Shown here: positions 13,613 to 20,546 of the stretch, in pieces
How the letters are laid out: every line of letters begins with the position of its first letter
Position numbering within the stretch: position 1 is the first letter of the stretch
Assembly (NCBI GenBank): GCA_025997455.1
Contig: BNUP01000010.1
Location: forward strand, 1 to 33,022
Origin: Fibrobacterales bacterium
Lineage (GTDB): Bacteria; Fibrobacterota; Fibrobacteria; Fibrobacterales; Fibrobacteraceae
Length of the DNA stretch: 33,022 bases
Direction of reading: 5' to 3'
Notes under the pieces: model-generated
What the model was told of the DNA's origin: nothing
Database searches by the model: none
Seen by the model: only the letters and a program-made list of their open reading frames with translations
Position numbers and translations under genes: made by a program

Positions 13613-14173
13613 AAAAAAATTCTCCTTATTCTTGCACTTGCGACTATCTCCTTCGCGCAACCGCTCAGCCTCGGTAAGCCAAATGAGGAAAAGGTGCATT
13701 CTTCTTGGCTCAATTTGGGCTTTGGCATCGGAGTTCTCACCCCTGCATCGAGTCCGAGTTATAAGGAGCAGGGGAGGGCGTTTGTGAATCCGTCTCTTTT
13801 GCTCGGAATTCAGTTTGCGAAATTGACGGCGGCAACTTTTGAGTTTGATTTTACCGCACCTAAAGGCGGCGTTGGCGGGTGGTTTGGCATAGAACAGCAA
13901 CTTATGACTACCGATATTACTCCTTTTGTGGAGGCACAGGTGGGAGCGAGAAATCCGGGTCGCGATAAACGAGATTACTCGTTCGGCGATGCTTTCGGTG
14001 CGGCGGCGAGTTTAAACGGCGGTGTGATTTTTTTCCGTGAGAGTCAATTTCGCTTGCGCTTAAAGGGCGGCTATGAGTGGATTTTCAATAAAGATACCGA
14101 TATGTCGTGGAATGCGGAAATTGGCATTCTGTTTGCAGTTGGGCGGGCTGGAGTTGAAACGATTGACCTCTAA
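13610..14173 (+). CDS. outer-membrane beta-barrel-like protein
   Basis: A 187-residue exported protein. The first 16 residues (KKILLILALATISFAQ) are a signal peptide. The rest alternates hydrophobic and polar residues with Gly and aromatics (LNLGFGIGVLTPA, GGWFGIEQQLM, SLNGGVIFFRESQFRLRLKG) and looks like a small eight-stranded barrel. No named family is recognised. It is a single gene with its own -10-like motif, between a composite repeat and element A copy 4. Confidence 0.65.
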   Translation: MKKILLILALATISFAQPLSLGKPNEEKVHSSWLNLGFGIGVLTPASSPSYKEQGRAFVNPSLLLGIQFAKLTAATFEFDFTAPKGGVGGWFGIEQQLMTTDITPFVEAQVGARNPGRDKRDYSFGDAFGAAASLNGGVIFFRESQFRLRLKGGYEWIFNKDTDMSWNAEIGILFAVGRAGVETIDL

Positions 14174-14206
14174 CTCCGCCATAGTTTAGGGCTTGATATC
14201 CTCGAT

Positions 14207-14355
14207 TATAGGAAACCTCTAAAAACTCCCTTTGTAACACAATTCCACAGATTTGAGTTTTTAGAGACGACGGCGAACCTGCGAGCATTCACCGCAGGAT
14301 GACATTGTCACCATAAAAAACGCAGTTCGCCAATGTCGCTTAGAGAACCTCTATA
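14207..14355. repeat. element A copy 4 (class II, right stem incomplete)
   Basis: Starts TATAGG. Stem I is CTCTAAAAACTC (14217-14228) with GAGTTTTTAGAG (14255-14266). Then come ACGACGGCGAACC, a CTGCG..CGCAG hairpin, GTTCGCCAATGTCGC, and only the left half of stem III (AGAGAACCTCTATA). It fills the gap between two convergent genes and ends at the cheR-type stop codon. Confidence 0.85.
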
Positions 14356-15198
14356 CTATCTTTTGCATTGATAATACAAGCCGCCGGCGTGCGAAAGCAT
14401 ATCGAAATCTTCGCTCAAACCGCGCAAACTCTCAACCGCTCCGATGACCAAAAAACCCTTCGGTGCAAGTTCCCGCGCAAACCGTTGATAAAGTCCGTGC
14501 TTAAAATCGTCGTTAAAATAAATAGCAACATACCTCAGGAAAATCAAGTCAAAATGCGGTTCGAGCAAAATCGGGCTGTCTTGCAAATTGAATTTTTTGA
14601 AAGTTACCATATCGCGAATATCTTTATTCACACGGTATGTAGTTGGCGTATCCTTTGTAAAATGCCGCAGCAACATCTCCTGCGTAAGCCCTCGACCCAT
14701 AGCCACCGCATCGTATTTTCCCGACATCGCCTTGTATATGCAGGTATCCGAAATATCAGTCGCAACAATATCTACCTGTTCCTTTTTGATAATCGTCTGT
14801 CCCATACAATAATCGCGCACGGTCATAGCGATACTGTAAGGTTCTTGCCCCGTGCTGCTCGCCGCACTCCAAATTTTAATTCTGCCCTTTGTTCCGTTTT
14901 TCACAGCCTCAGCAAAACTCGGCAAAATCTTCTCCTTCAAAATCGTGTAGGGGTGCGTATCCCTGAACCACAAGGTTTCGTTGGTTGTCATTGCATCGAG
15001 AAGACGATTTTTTAAATCGGGCACCGACCCGTTCTGCATAATCTTATACAACTCGCTGTAATCCTTGCACTTGTATTTTTCAATAAACGGCAACAGTCGA
15101 TTTTCCAAAAGATACGCCTTTTCCTCCTTCAAACAAATGCCGCTCTGTGCCTCGATAAAATCTCTGAGGAGTTTGAATTCAGCAGGAGTGATCTTCAT
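14356..15198 (-). CDS. CheR-type protein-glutamate methyltransferase
   Basis: A 280-residue protein with the CheR two-domain layout. The N-terminal helical domain is residues about 1-75. The SAM-dependent domain contains MTTNETLWFRDTHPY, IKIWSAASSTGQEPYSIAM (SAM-binding loop), IVATDISDTCIYKA, and FDLIFLRYVAIYFN (normally FCRNVLIYF, so the Asn before the aliphatic pair is replaced). CheR methylates chemoreceptor glutamates, but no chemoreceptor or other che gene lies nearby. It might instead serve a CheR-like role in another signalling protein. A TATATT lies 9 nt before the ATG. Confidence 0.88.
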   Translation of the reverse strand: MKITPAEFKLLRDFIEAQSGICLKEEKAYLLENRLLPFIEKYKCKDYSELYKIMQNGSVPDLKNRLLDAMTTNETLWFRDTHPYTILKEKILPSFAEAVKNGTKGRIKIWSAASSTGQEPYSIAMTVRDYCMGQTIIKKEQVDIVATDISDTCIYKAMSGKYDAVAMGRGLTQEMLLRHFTKDTPTTYRVNKDIRDMVTFKKFNLQDSPILLEPHFDLIFLRYVAIYFNDDFKHGLYQRFARELAPKGFLVIGAVESLRGLSEDFDMLSHAGGLYYQCKR

Positions 15199-15207
15199 AG
15201 GTAGGGT

Positions 15208-15213
15208 AATATA
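15208..15213 (-). promoter_or_regulatory. -10-like TATATT before the CheR-type gene
   Basis: The minus strand reads ACTTTTCTATATT, then ACCCTACCT, then the ATG at 15198. The nine-nt gap would give a leader of at most a few bases. Confidence 0.45.
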
Positions 15214-15219
15214 GAAAAG

Positions 15220-15879
15220 TTATTTCACACACCTAATGGAGTAGCCGAGTTCTTTGTCGCTTAAACCCGAATAGAGGTTTTGGTCGTTGCGGAGTGCCCG
15301 GTGATACACTTGGTTTTCGCTTTCGGTTGAAGTCCAAAAAAATGCCTGCGTGCCGAGTGTGGCAAAATTTCCGTTTTTGTCGCGAAATCCGCTTGGCAAG
15401 GCGGAAAATCCGTATAAATCCGAGTTGATACTTTCCCATTCTTTTTCCGATTTTAGGGCTGTGCCTCCAAAGATGTTTTCGGCGCGATTCTCTATAAATT
15501 CCAAGAGGTCGTCGAAGTCGGTTTTGCTCGGTAATTTCCAATCGCAGGGGCAGGCGGTTTGGGCGGATTCAAAGTTGTAGAGTTTGCCGTATTTTCGGCA
15601 GTTTTCTTGTAGGTTGTTGTAGCACCAATATGAGGAGTCGGCAGGAGAAACCTCATCAGGGAGAGAATTTAAGTTTTGGGCGATCCACCATTGCTCTCCG
15701 ATTTTGACAACTCTATATTCCTGTTCTTGATATTTCAATAAACTGTCGGTTTGCACGCCAACTTCACAATATGAGGAACTGCTGACTTGCGAAGAAGACG
15801 ATTCATCGTTGTTTGGGAGATGCTCACGGGAGCAGGCAAGAAGAACGAAAAAGAAAAGAGGGAGCAGATAAATTGGCAT
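15220..15879 (-). CDS. FISUMP-domain lipoprotein
   Basis: A 219-residue lipoprotein. Residues 1-16 end in LLAC, a clear lipobox with Cys16. A Ser-rich linker (ESSSSQVSSSS) follows, then the F. succinogenes major paralogous domain: YRVVKIGEQWWIAQNLN, YGKLYNFESAQTACPCDWKL, FSALPSGFRD, FFWTSTES and GYSIRCVK. Such proteins are abundant on Fibrobacter and Bacteroidetes surfaces; their function is unknown. It is the best single taxonomic marker in the window. A -10-like TACTTT precedes the start, and a long hairpin lies upstream. Confidence 0.9.
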   Translation of the reverse strand: MPIYLLPLFFFVLLACSREHLPNNDESSSSQVSSSSYCEVGVQTDSLLKYQEQEYRVVKIGEQWWIAQNLNSLPDEVSPADSSYWCYNNLQENCRKYGKLYNFESAQTACPCDWKLPSKTDFDDLLEFIENRAENIFGGTALKSEKEWESINSDLYGFSALPSGFRDKNGNFATLGTQAFFWTSTESENQVYHRALRNDQNLYSGLSDKELGYSIRCVK

Positions 15880-15885
15880 TTTTGG

Positions 15886-15891
15886 AAAGTA
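15886..15891 (-). promoter_or_regulatory. -10-like TACTTT before the FISUMP lipoprotein
   Basis: On the minus strand TTTTTACTTT is followed by CCAAAA and the ATG at 15879. Six nt of spacing and no Shine-Dalgarno sequence. Confidence 0.4.
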
Positions 15892-15909
15892 AAAATTTTA
15901 TCTGTCATA

Positions 15910-15980
15910 CCCGTGTCGAGGCACGAGGACAAGCGACCCGATAATGACAAATAGTCGAAGCCCTCGTGCTTTGACACGGG
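15910..15980. repeat. long hairpin between two minus-strand genes
   Basis: CCCGTGTCGAGGCACGAGG (15910-15928) pairs with CCTCGTGCTTTGACACGGG (15962-15980) over 19 bp, including two G-T pairs, with a 33-nt loop. It could terminate the upstream small gene or be a REP-type repeat. No T-run follows on the minus strand (ATGACAG). Confidence 0.65.
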
Positions 15981-15998
15981 GGGGAGGAGGCTTAAATT

Positions 15999-16244
15999 TT
16001 AAGGAATAAAAGTTTTTCGTTCTTTGTCCCAATGCAGTTTACGAAATTCGCGAGAGAACAGTTCAATCCATTCCTCTTCTGCTTTGTGTCCCAAGTCATC
16101 TCCGACTTTCTCCGATTTAATCCATCTGTGCTTCAATATTTCATCGACTTGTGCGTGCAAGTACTTTTTAAACTCTTCTTTGGAGTCTAAAAAATCATTT
16201 TCCAAGAGCCCCAACTCTTCTAAATTTTCTTTGAATGTTTTCAT
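15999..16244 (-). CDS. small uncharacterised protein
   Basis: An 81-residue charged, helical protein. Its middle part, HRWIKSEKVGDDLGHKAEEE followed by WIELFSREFRKLHW, resembles a short motif seen in several bacterial small proteins (HKW..SE..G.DLG..A...WI....FR), but I cannot name the family. There is no signal peptide or membrane segment. The ATG at 16244 is chosen because TACATT lies 8 nt upstream and no ribosome site is present; the frame is open upstream to 16289 but that part is probably promoter. Confidence 0.6.
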   Translation of the reverse strand: MKTFKENLEELGLLENDFLDSKEEFKKYLHAQVDEILKHRWIKSEKVGDDLGHKAEEEWIELFSREFRKLHWDKERKTFIP

Positions 16245-16252
16245 AACGGGGG

Positions 16253-16258
16253 AATGTA
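16253..16258 (-). promoter_or_regulatory. -10-like TACATT before the small protein at 15999
   Basis: The minus strand reads AATTTCTACATTCCCCCGTT and then the ATG at 16244. A GAACGCGGTGTGGATAGA block lies 20 nt further upstream (16279-16296) and recurs at 32939-32956. Confidence 0.5.
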
Positions 16259-16324
16259 GAAATTTTGGCTTTTGTTGTTCTATCCACACCGCGTTCCCTT
16301 GTTAAATTTACTCTGCATTGCTAA

Positions 16325-16405
16325 GGGCAGGTTTTCTGCCATTGTATATACAGATTATCTCAGGTTTCTTTTTAATAGGGCAGATATACTTATTAAAACC
16401 TGCCC
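16325..16405 (-). repeat. unit C nested inside a REP palindrome
   Basis: Outer arms are GGGCAGGTTTT (16325-16335) and AAAACCTGCCC (16395-16405). Inner arms are TCTGCC (16335-16340) and GGCAGA (16379-16384), flanking the reverse complement of the unit C core. The same nesting, with G/C in place of A/T in the outer arms, occurs at 19384-19464. Confidence 0.88.
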
Positions 16406-16456
16406 CTACCACAAAACGGGCGAATAATTCACCCCTACAATTTCCTTCCCCCATTC

Positions 16457-16530
16457 CCACACCCCACACCCTACACGCCACACCCTATACCCCACCCTAC
16501 ACCCTACACCCAACACCCCATACCCTATTT
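16457..16530 (+). repeat. C-rich tract upstream of ftsK
   Basis: CACCCCACACCCTACACGCC and similar units continue to ATACCCTATTTTTGC. The last 30 or so bases are identical to the last bases of this window (32990-33022). ftsK starts 58 bases later. Confidence 0.75.
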
Positions 16531-16576
16531 TTGCAATGCTAAATTTACCATCTCCACTCTCTACTCTAAAACTTTC

Positions 16577-16591
16577 TACCTTCCTGCAATG
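16577..16591 (+). promoter_or_regulatory. -10-like TACCTT before ftsK
   Basis: ACTTTCTACCTT, then CCTGCA, then the ATG at 16589. Six nt of spacing and no Shine-Dalgarno sequence. Confidence 0.5.
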
Positions 16592-19309
16592 TCCAAAGCG
16601 AAATCAAATTCTAAAAAAAGAGTAAAACCAAAAACACGGACTATTGCAGTTCCCGTTTTGCCGCAACCTGTTGAAAACGGCAGTGTAAAAAATTATATTT
16701 TATTTGTGATTTTGGCGGCGGTGCTTGTAATTTCCGTTATTGCGGTGCTCGGAGGCGGAGGTGATAACAATAAGGCTTTTTTGCCGAAATTGGCGGATAC
16801 GGAACTCACGCTTTTTGGGAATTTACCGCTGTTTTTGCTTGGACTTTCGATGCTTTCATTTTTGATTCATTTGCTCTTTAAGTTCCCGAAAATATCAAAA
16901 GAATCGAAGTTTCCTTTTGGGCATTGGGCAGGCGGTTTCTTGCTGCTTTTTGTTTTTTTAAGCGTGATTTTATCCGTGCAGGCAGATTCAAATTTTCAGT
17001 TTGCAAAAGTTGCCGAGTTCAACAAAAATTCGCACGAGTATTCAGGTTATATAGGAGCGGTGTTGAGAAAAAAAGTTTTCCCTCCCGCTTTTGGAACAGA
17101 TACAAATGCAATTTTGGTGTGTGCTTTTGGAGGAATTGTCTTAACGGGTTTCTTTTGCTTTGGGTTAAAAATTCGACACTTGGTATTTTTGCTTAAAAAG
17201 TTAAAAATTCAAATACAGAAAATTCTTTATGCTATGGATTTTGCCTCATCTGCACCTCCGCCTATAACGCGGGCGGTGAAAATTCCCGACACGGGCGATT
17301 TTTCCATTGTAAAAAACGGCGGAGTTAAACCAGCAAAAGGCTCGCCGTTCGGCAGACAGGATTTAACGAAATTTCACAAAGACGGCGTTGCGGAAAATTC
17401 CGCACAAAACAGTGTTTTACCGAAAAGCGACAGTGATTCCACTTACATAGATGTAATTGAAGAAACTAAACGGCAACTCAATTTAGCGCAGTCGCTCGGC
17501 AAAGATCCGCGAGAAATTCGCCGCTTGCGGGACGAACTCGATGAATTGTATAGAATTAAAGGCTTAAACAGATGGGAAGATGAAAAGGTCGGGAGTTTGG
17601 AAATTGGTGGTTTGTTAGGAAAGAAAACTTCCGTTATTGCAAGTGAAGGCGAAGTGCGACCATTCTCAAGCACCCAATTAGAAATTCAAAGTGATGAGGG
17701 GGTAGCGGAAAACGCCGTTGAAGTTGTAGGGGCGGGGTTTGCCCGCCCTGATAAATCGGCAGGCGGTTGGAGCGAGGGGGAGACTTCCCCCGCAAAAACC
17801 ATAATTCCTCCGCACGAACCCACGCAATACGATGAATACAGAGTGCCGCTCCCTGCGGAAATTTTATCTGCTGTGCCCGACCAAACCATCGATTATACGG
17901 AAATAGAATTGCAAAAAATTGGACACGATATTGAGTCGCAGTTGGAGAATTTTAAGGTGAAGGGAAAGGTCACCGGAATTATGACGGGACCCGTGATTAC
18001 TCGGTTTGAAATTGAGCCTGGACCGGGCGTGAAGGTGTCGCGGTTTGAGAATTTGTCTGACGATTTGGCTCTCACTTTGCGTGTTGCATCTGTGCGTGTG
18101 ATAACTTCCATTCCGGGAAAATCCGCCATTGGAATTGAAATTCCAAATAGAAAGCCGCAGACGGTTTTTTGCAGAGAGATTTTGGAAAGTCCGAAATTTA
18201 CCAAAGACCCGAAGAGGATTCAGGTTGTTTTGGGAAAGGATATTATGGGCGATGCTTTTGTAACAGATTTGACAAAAACTCCTCATCTGCTAATTGCAGG
18301 TCAAACGGGTGCGGGAAAATCTGTATGTATAAATGTTTTACTCGCAAGTATTCTTTTCAGTAAATCGCCTGAGGAGGTGCGCCTAATTCTGGTTGATCCG
18401 AAAGTTGTGGAACTTGCAATGTATAGTAAAATTCCGCATTTACTCTCACCTGTGATAAACAGCCCCGAAATTGCGGTTCAGGCTTTGAAGTGGTTGTGCG
18501 TTGAGATGGACAGGCGGTATCAGGTTTTGGCAAATGCACGGGTGCGAAATATTGAGGGTTTTAACGATAAGTTTAAGGATGGCGAACTCGCCGATGAGGT
18601 TGAAGAAAGCGAACGAAAACTGATGCCGTTTATTGTGGTGATTATCGATGAACTCGCCGATTTGATGATGACTGCGGGGAAGGAAATTGAAACGAGTATC
18701 GCGCGAATTGCACAAAAGGCGCGGGCGGTGGGAATCCATTTGGTTTTGGCAACGCAAAAACCCGTGCGAACCGTTATCACGGGAATTATCAAGGCGAATT
18801 TGCCCTCGCGGATAAGTTTTAAGGTTTCTTCGCAAATAGATTCTCGAATTGTGTTCGATGCAAACGGTGCGGAAAAACTTCTCGGTCGCGGCGATATGCT
18901 GTTCCGCTCAAACAGCGACCCTGAACCCGTGCGGGTGCACGGAGCCTTTCTCGCCGATGCGGAAGTTGAGAATTTGGCGGCGGCGTGCTCTAATCAAAAT
19001 GTGCATTATGAACAGGTTGAGAGTTTCGATTTGGGCGATGAAGACGGCGATGCGGAAGGTTCTCTCGGTGATGCGGGAGAGAGTGCCCGCAACAGAGACC
19101 CTCTTATTTGGGAGGCTGCACGGCTCGGTTTGGAGGCAGGGGAAATTTCAATAAGTGCAATGCAGAGACGGCTCGGAATAGGGTTTTCGCGGGCGGGTCG
19201 AATTGCCGACCAACTTACCGCTATGGGAATTTGCGGAAAAGCAAACGGCAGTAAGCCGAGAAAGATGTTGATGGACGAAGAGATGGTGAGCAATTTGGAG
19301 AGAAGGTAG
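16589..19309 (+). CDS. ftsK: FtsK/SpoIIIE DNA translocase
   Basis: A 906-residue protein. Residues about 32-215 hold four membrane segments. A long linker follows to about residue 420. The motor domain contains LLIAGQTGAGKSVCINVLLA (Walker A, about 569-580) and FIVVIIDELADLMMTAG (Walker B, about 680-696). The C-terminal winged-helix gamma domain is EISISAMQRRLGIGFSRAGR through AMGICG. It pumps chromosomal DNA through the closing division septum and activates dimer resolution at KOPS-directed ends. The linker (residues about 379-403, VGAGFARPDKSAGGWSEGE) is encoded by a repeat also found upstream of fabG. A -10-like TACCTT lies 6 nt before the ATG. Confidence 0.97.
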   Translation: MSKAKSNSKKRVKPKTRTIAVPVLPQPVENGSVKNYILFVILAAVLVISVIAVLGGGGDNNKAFLPKLADTELTLFGNLPLFLLGLSMLSFLIHLLFKFPKISKESKFPFGHWAGGFLLLFVFLSVILSVQADSNFQFAKVAEFNKNSHEYSGYIGAVLRKKVFPPAFGTDTNAILVCAFGGIVLTGFFCFGLKIRHLVFLLKKLKIQIQKILYAMDFASSAPPPITRAVKIPDTGDFSIVKNGGVKPAKGSPFGRQDLTKFHKDGVAENSAQNSVLPKSDSDSTYIDVIEETKRQLNLAQSLGKDPREIRRLRDELDELYRIKGLNRWEDEKVGSLEIGGLLGKKTSVIASEGEVRPFSSTQLEIQSDEGVAENAVEVVGAGFARPDKSAGGWSEGETSPAKTIIPPHEPTQYDEYRVPLPAEILSAVPDQTIDYTEIELQKIGHDIESQLENFKVKGKVTGIMTGPVITRFEIEPGPGVKVSRFENLSDDLALTLRVASVRVITSIPGKSAIGIEIPNRKPQTVFCREILESPKFTKDPKRIQVVLGKDIMGDAFVTDLTKTPHLLIAGQTGAGKSVCINVLLASILFSKSPEEVRLILVDPKVVELAMYSKIPHLLSPVINSPEIAVQALKWLCVEMDRRYQVLANARVRNIEGFNDKFKDGELADEVEESERKLMPFIVVIIDELADLMMTAGKEIETSIARIAQKARAVGIHLVLATQKPVRTVITGIIKANLPSRISFKVSSQIDSRIVFDANGAEKLLGRGDMLFRSNSDPEPVRVHGAFLADAEVENLAAACSNQNVHYEQVESFDLGDEDGDAEGSLGDAGESARNRDPLIWEAARLGLEAGEISISAMQRRLGIGFSRAGRIADQLTAMGICGKANGSKPRKMLMDEEMVSNLERR
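17725..17798 (+). repeat. double-palindrome repeat inside ftsK
   Basis: TGTAGGGGCGGGGTTTGCCC, GCCCTGATAAATCGGC, AGGCGGTTGGAGCGAG, then GGGGGAGACTTCCCCC. In order and sequence this is the reverse complement of the repeat at 10834-10907. It is read in frame through the FtsK linker without a stop. Confidence 0.8.
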
Positions 19310-19323
19310 TAACTTTGCAGTGC

Positions 19324-19356
19324 AGGGGTATGGGGTGTGGCGTGTAGGGTGTGGGG
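19324..19356 (-). repeat. C-rich tract with no gene downstream of it
   Basis: The plus strand reads GGGGTATGGGGTGTGG, then CGTGTAGGGTGTGGGG. Unlike the other tracts it faces the 3' end of ftsK rather than a start codon. Confidence 0.65.
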
Positions 19357-19383
19357 TTTTGGAAGGGGATACGGGAATTGTAG

Positions 19384-19464
19384 GGGCGGGTTTTAATAAG
19401 TATATCTGCCCTATTAAAAAGAAACCTGAGATAATCTGTATATACAATGGCAGAAAACCCGCCC
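19384..19464 (+). repeat. unit C nested inside a REP palindrome
   Basis: Outer arms GGGCGGGTTTT (19384-19394) and AAAACCCGCCC (19454-19464); inner arms TCTGCC (19405-19410) and GGCAGA (19449-19454). Without the insert the outer arms would be the same GGGCGGGTTTT/AAACCCGCCC palindrome as at 11496-11516. Confidence 0.88.
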
Positions 19465-19509
19465 TTGAAGGGAAGCGGAGATGGGAATGATGAATGTAGG
19501 GGCGGCATC

Positions 19510-19576
19510 GCAGTTCGCCCATGTCGCTTGGTAACCTCTACCAACCTCTTATGAGGTTAATAGTGGTTACCAATTG
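19510..19576. repeat. element A copy 6 (right part only)
   Basis: GCAGTTCGCCCATGTCGC leads into stem III, TTGGTAACC (19528-19536) with GGTTACCAA (19565-19573), with an inner hairpin AACCTC/GAGGTT (19543-19558). The left part is replaced by half of a unit B palindrome (GGGGCGGCAT). The stop codon and last four codons of the neighbouring minus-strand gene lie inside it. Confidence 0.8.
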
Positions 19577-20249
19577 CATTCTTTACGGCGTCATTCACCG
19601 TATTTTCTGTTTTTTTCTGTTGTGCCTGTGCTAACAAATCGTCAAATTTTTGCAGAACCTTGTCGTAGGTGTTATTGAAAAGTTTTGCAGACTGACCGGG
19701 CAAATCGCCAATATCTTTTTTTGCAAGTCCAAAGCCCTTTTCGGCGGCACCGCGAACTTGGTTTATATATTCCTCATCGGAGAGTTCGGGAGCAAGCGAA
19801 CGAAACGACATTGCAAAATCGACAATTCTCTGGGAAGTATTTTCGGAATTCCAATATTCGGGAACATCAGCCTCTTTAACATCCTCCAAATCTCCGAGAT
19901 CGTATTTTATTGTGTCTTCATTAAATTTTACAAATTCTACGCCTGCGGCACGCAGTTCATCTTTCGATTGATTTATAGATTGAAGAAGTGTGGAGCGAAC
20001 TTCGCCTTGAAAGGCATCCATATCAAAATCGGCAAAGCCGTTGCCCACAATTGAGGAAGAACCGTCTTCGTCCTTTTTTTCCTTAACGGCATCGCTGAGT
20101 TCCAGAGTGTCTGTGGGCGTAGATACACCCTCTTCTTTTTCTTCGGGTGCATAGTTTGGAACTTCCTGCTTTCCGGTTTTATCGTTTTTTTCAGCCTTGG
20201 GCGGCTCGTATGTTGTTGCTGTAGCGGTTGTTGCAGTGCCTAAATCCAT
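19557..20249 (-). CDS. DUF5610-like protein
   Basis: A 230-residue acidic soluble protein. Residues 1-75 are low-complexity (TATTATATTYEPPKAEKND). The C-terminal half has SQRIVDFAMSFRSLAPELSD and GAAEKGFGLAKKDIGDLPG, which resembles the DUF5610 pattern of a helical domain followed by a Gly-containing region. The function of that domain is not established. A Shine-Dalgarno GAGGTG precedes ATG 20249. It is the last gene of a minus-strand run after the GH3 gene and the 75-residue gene. Its last residues (GNHY) and stop codon come from element A copy 6, so the original C-terminus may have been replaced. Confidence 0.65.
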   Translation of the reverse strand: MDLGTATTATATTYEPPKAEKNDKTGKQEVPNYAPEEKEEGVSTPTDTLELSDAVKEKKDEDGSSSIVGNGFADFDMDAFQGEVRSTLLQSINQSKDELRAAGVEFVKFNEDTIKYDLGDLEDVKEADVPEYWNSENTSQRIVDFAMSFRSLAPELSDEEYINQVRGAAEKGFGLAKKDIGDLPGQSAKLFNNTYDKVLQKFDDLLAQAQQKKTENTVNDAVKNAIGNHY

Positions 20250-20291
20250 TTTACACCTCGTTTTTTAGGGCATCCGTGCCCTTTTCTGTGA

Positions 20292-20519
20292 TTATCGGCA
20301 GGTTTCTAAGGAAACTTTAACTAATTCATCGGCTAAGCCGACCCAATCCTCATTTTCTTGGCATTTTAGAATTTGCTTTGCATTTGCGAGGAAGGCGGAA
20401 TTTTTACTCAATTCGTCAATTGCACGGAAATATTTGGAATTTGCCGTCCCGATGTTTCCGAGATAAAAATCGTTTGCAATTTCTTTTAGTTTCGCTACTT
20501 GCAGTTGTTCAACACTCAT
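20292..20519 (-). CDS. small helical protein, possible chaperone or adaptor
   Basis: A 75-residue protein predicted to be mainly helical (MSVEQLQVAKLKEIANDFYL, then KQILKCQENEDWVGLADELV). The last part resembles the helical tail of small flagellar or secretion chaperones, but the match is weak. Shine-Dalgarno AAGGAG lies 8 nt before the ATG at 20519, so it is probably translated from a shared transcript with the GH3 gene 28 bases upstream. The DUF5610-like gene follows after 42 bases; the two may work together. Confidence 0.6.
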   Translation of the reverse strand: MSVEQLQVAKLKEIANDFYLGNIGTANSKYFRAIDELSKNSAFLANAKQILKCQENEDWVGLADELVKVSLETCR

Positions 20520-20546
20520 TTATGCAGGCTCCTTTGCAAATGAACC

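Noticed and set aside
15910..15980. The long hairpin as an intrinsic terminator
   Set aside because: No U-run follows on the minus strand, and it sits close to the next gene's promoter; listed as a repeat instead.
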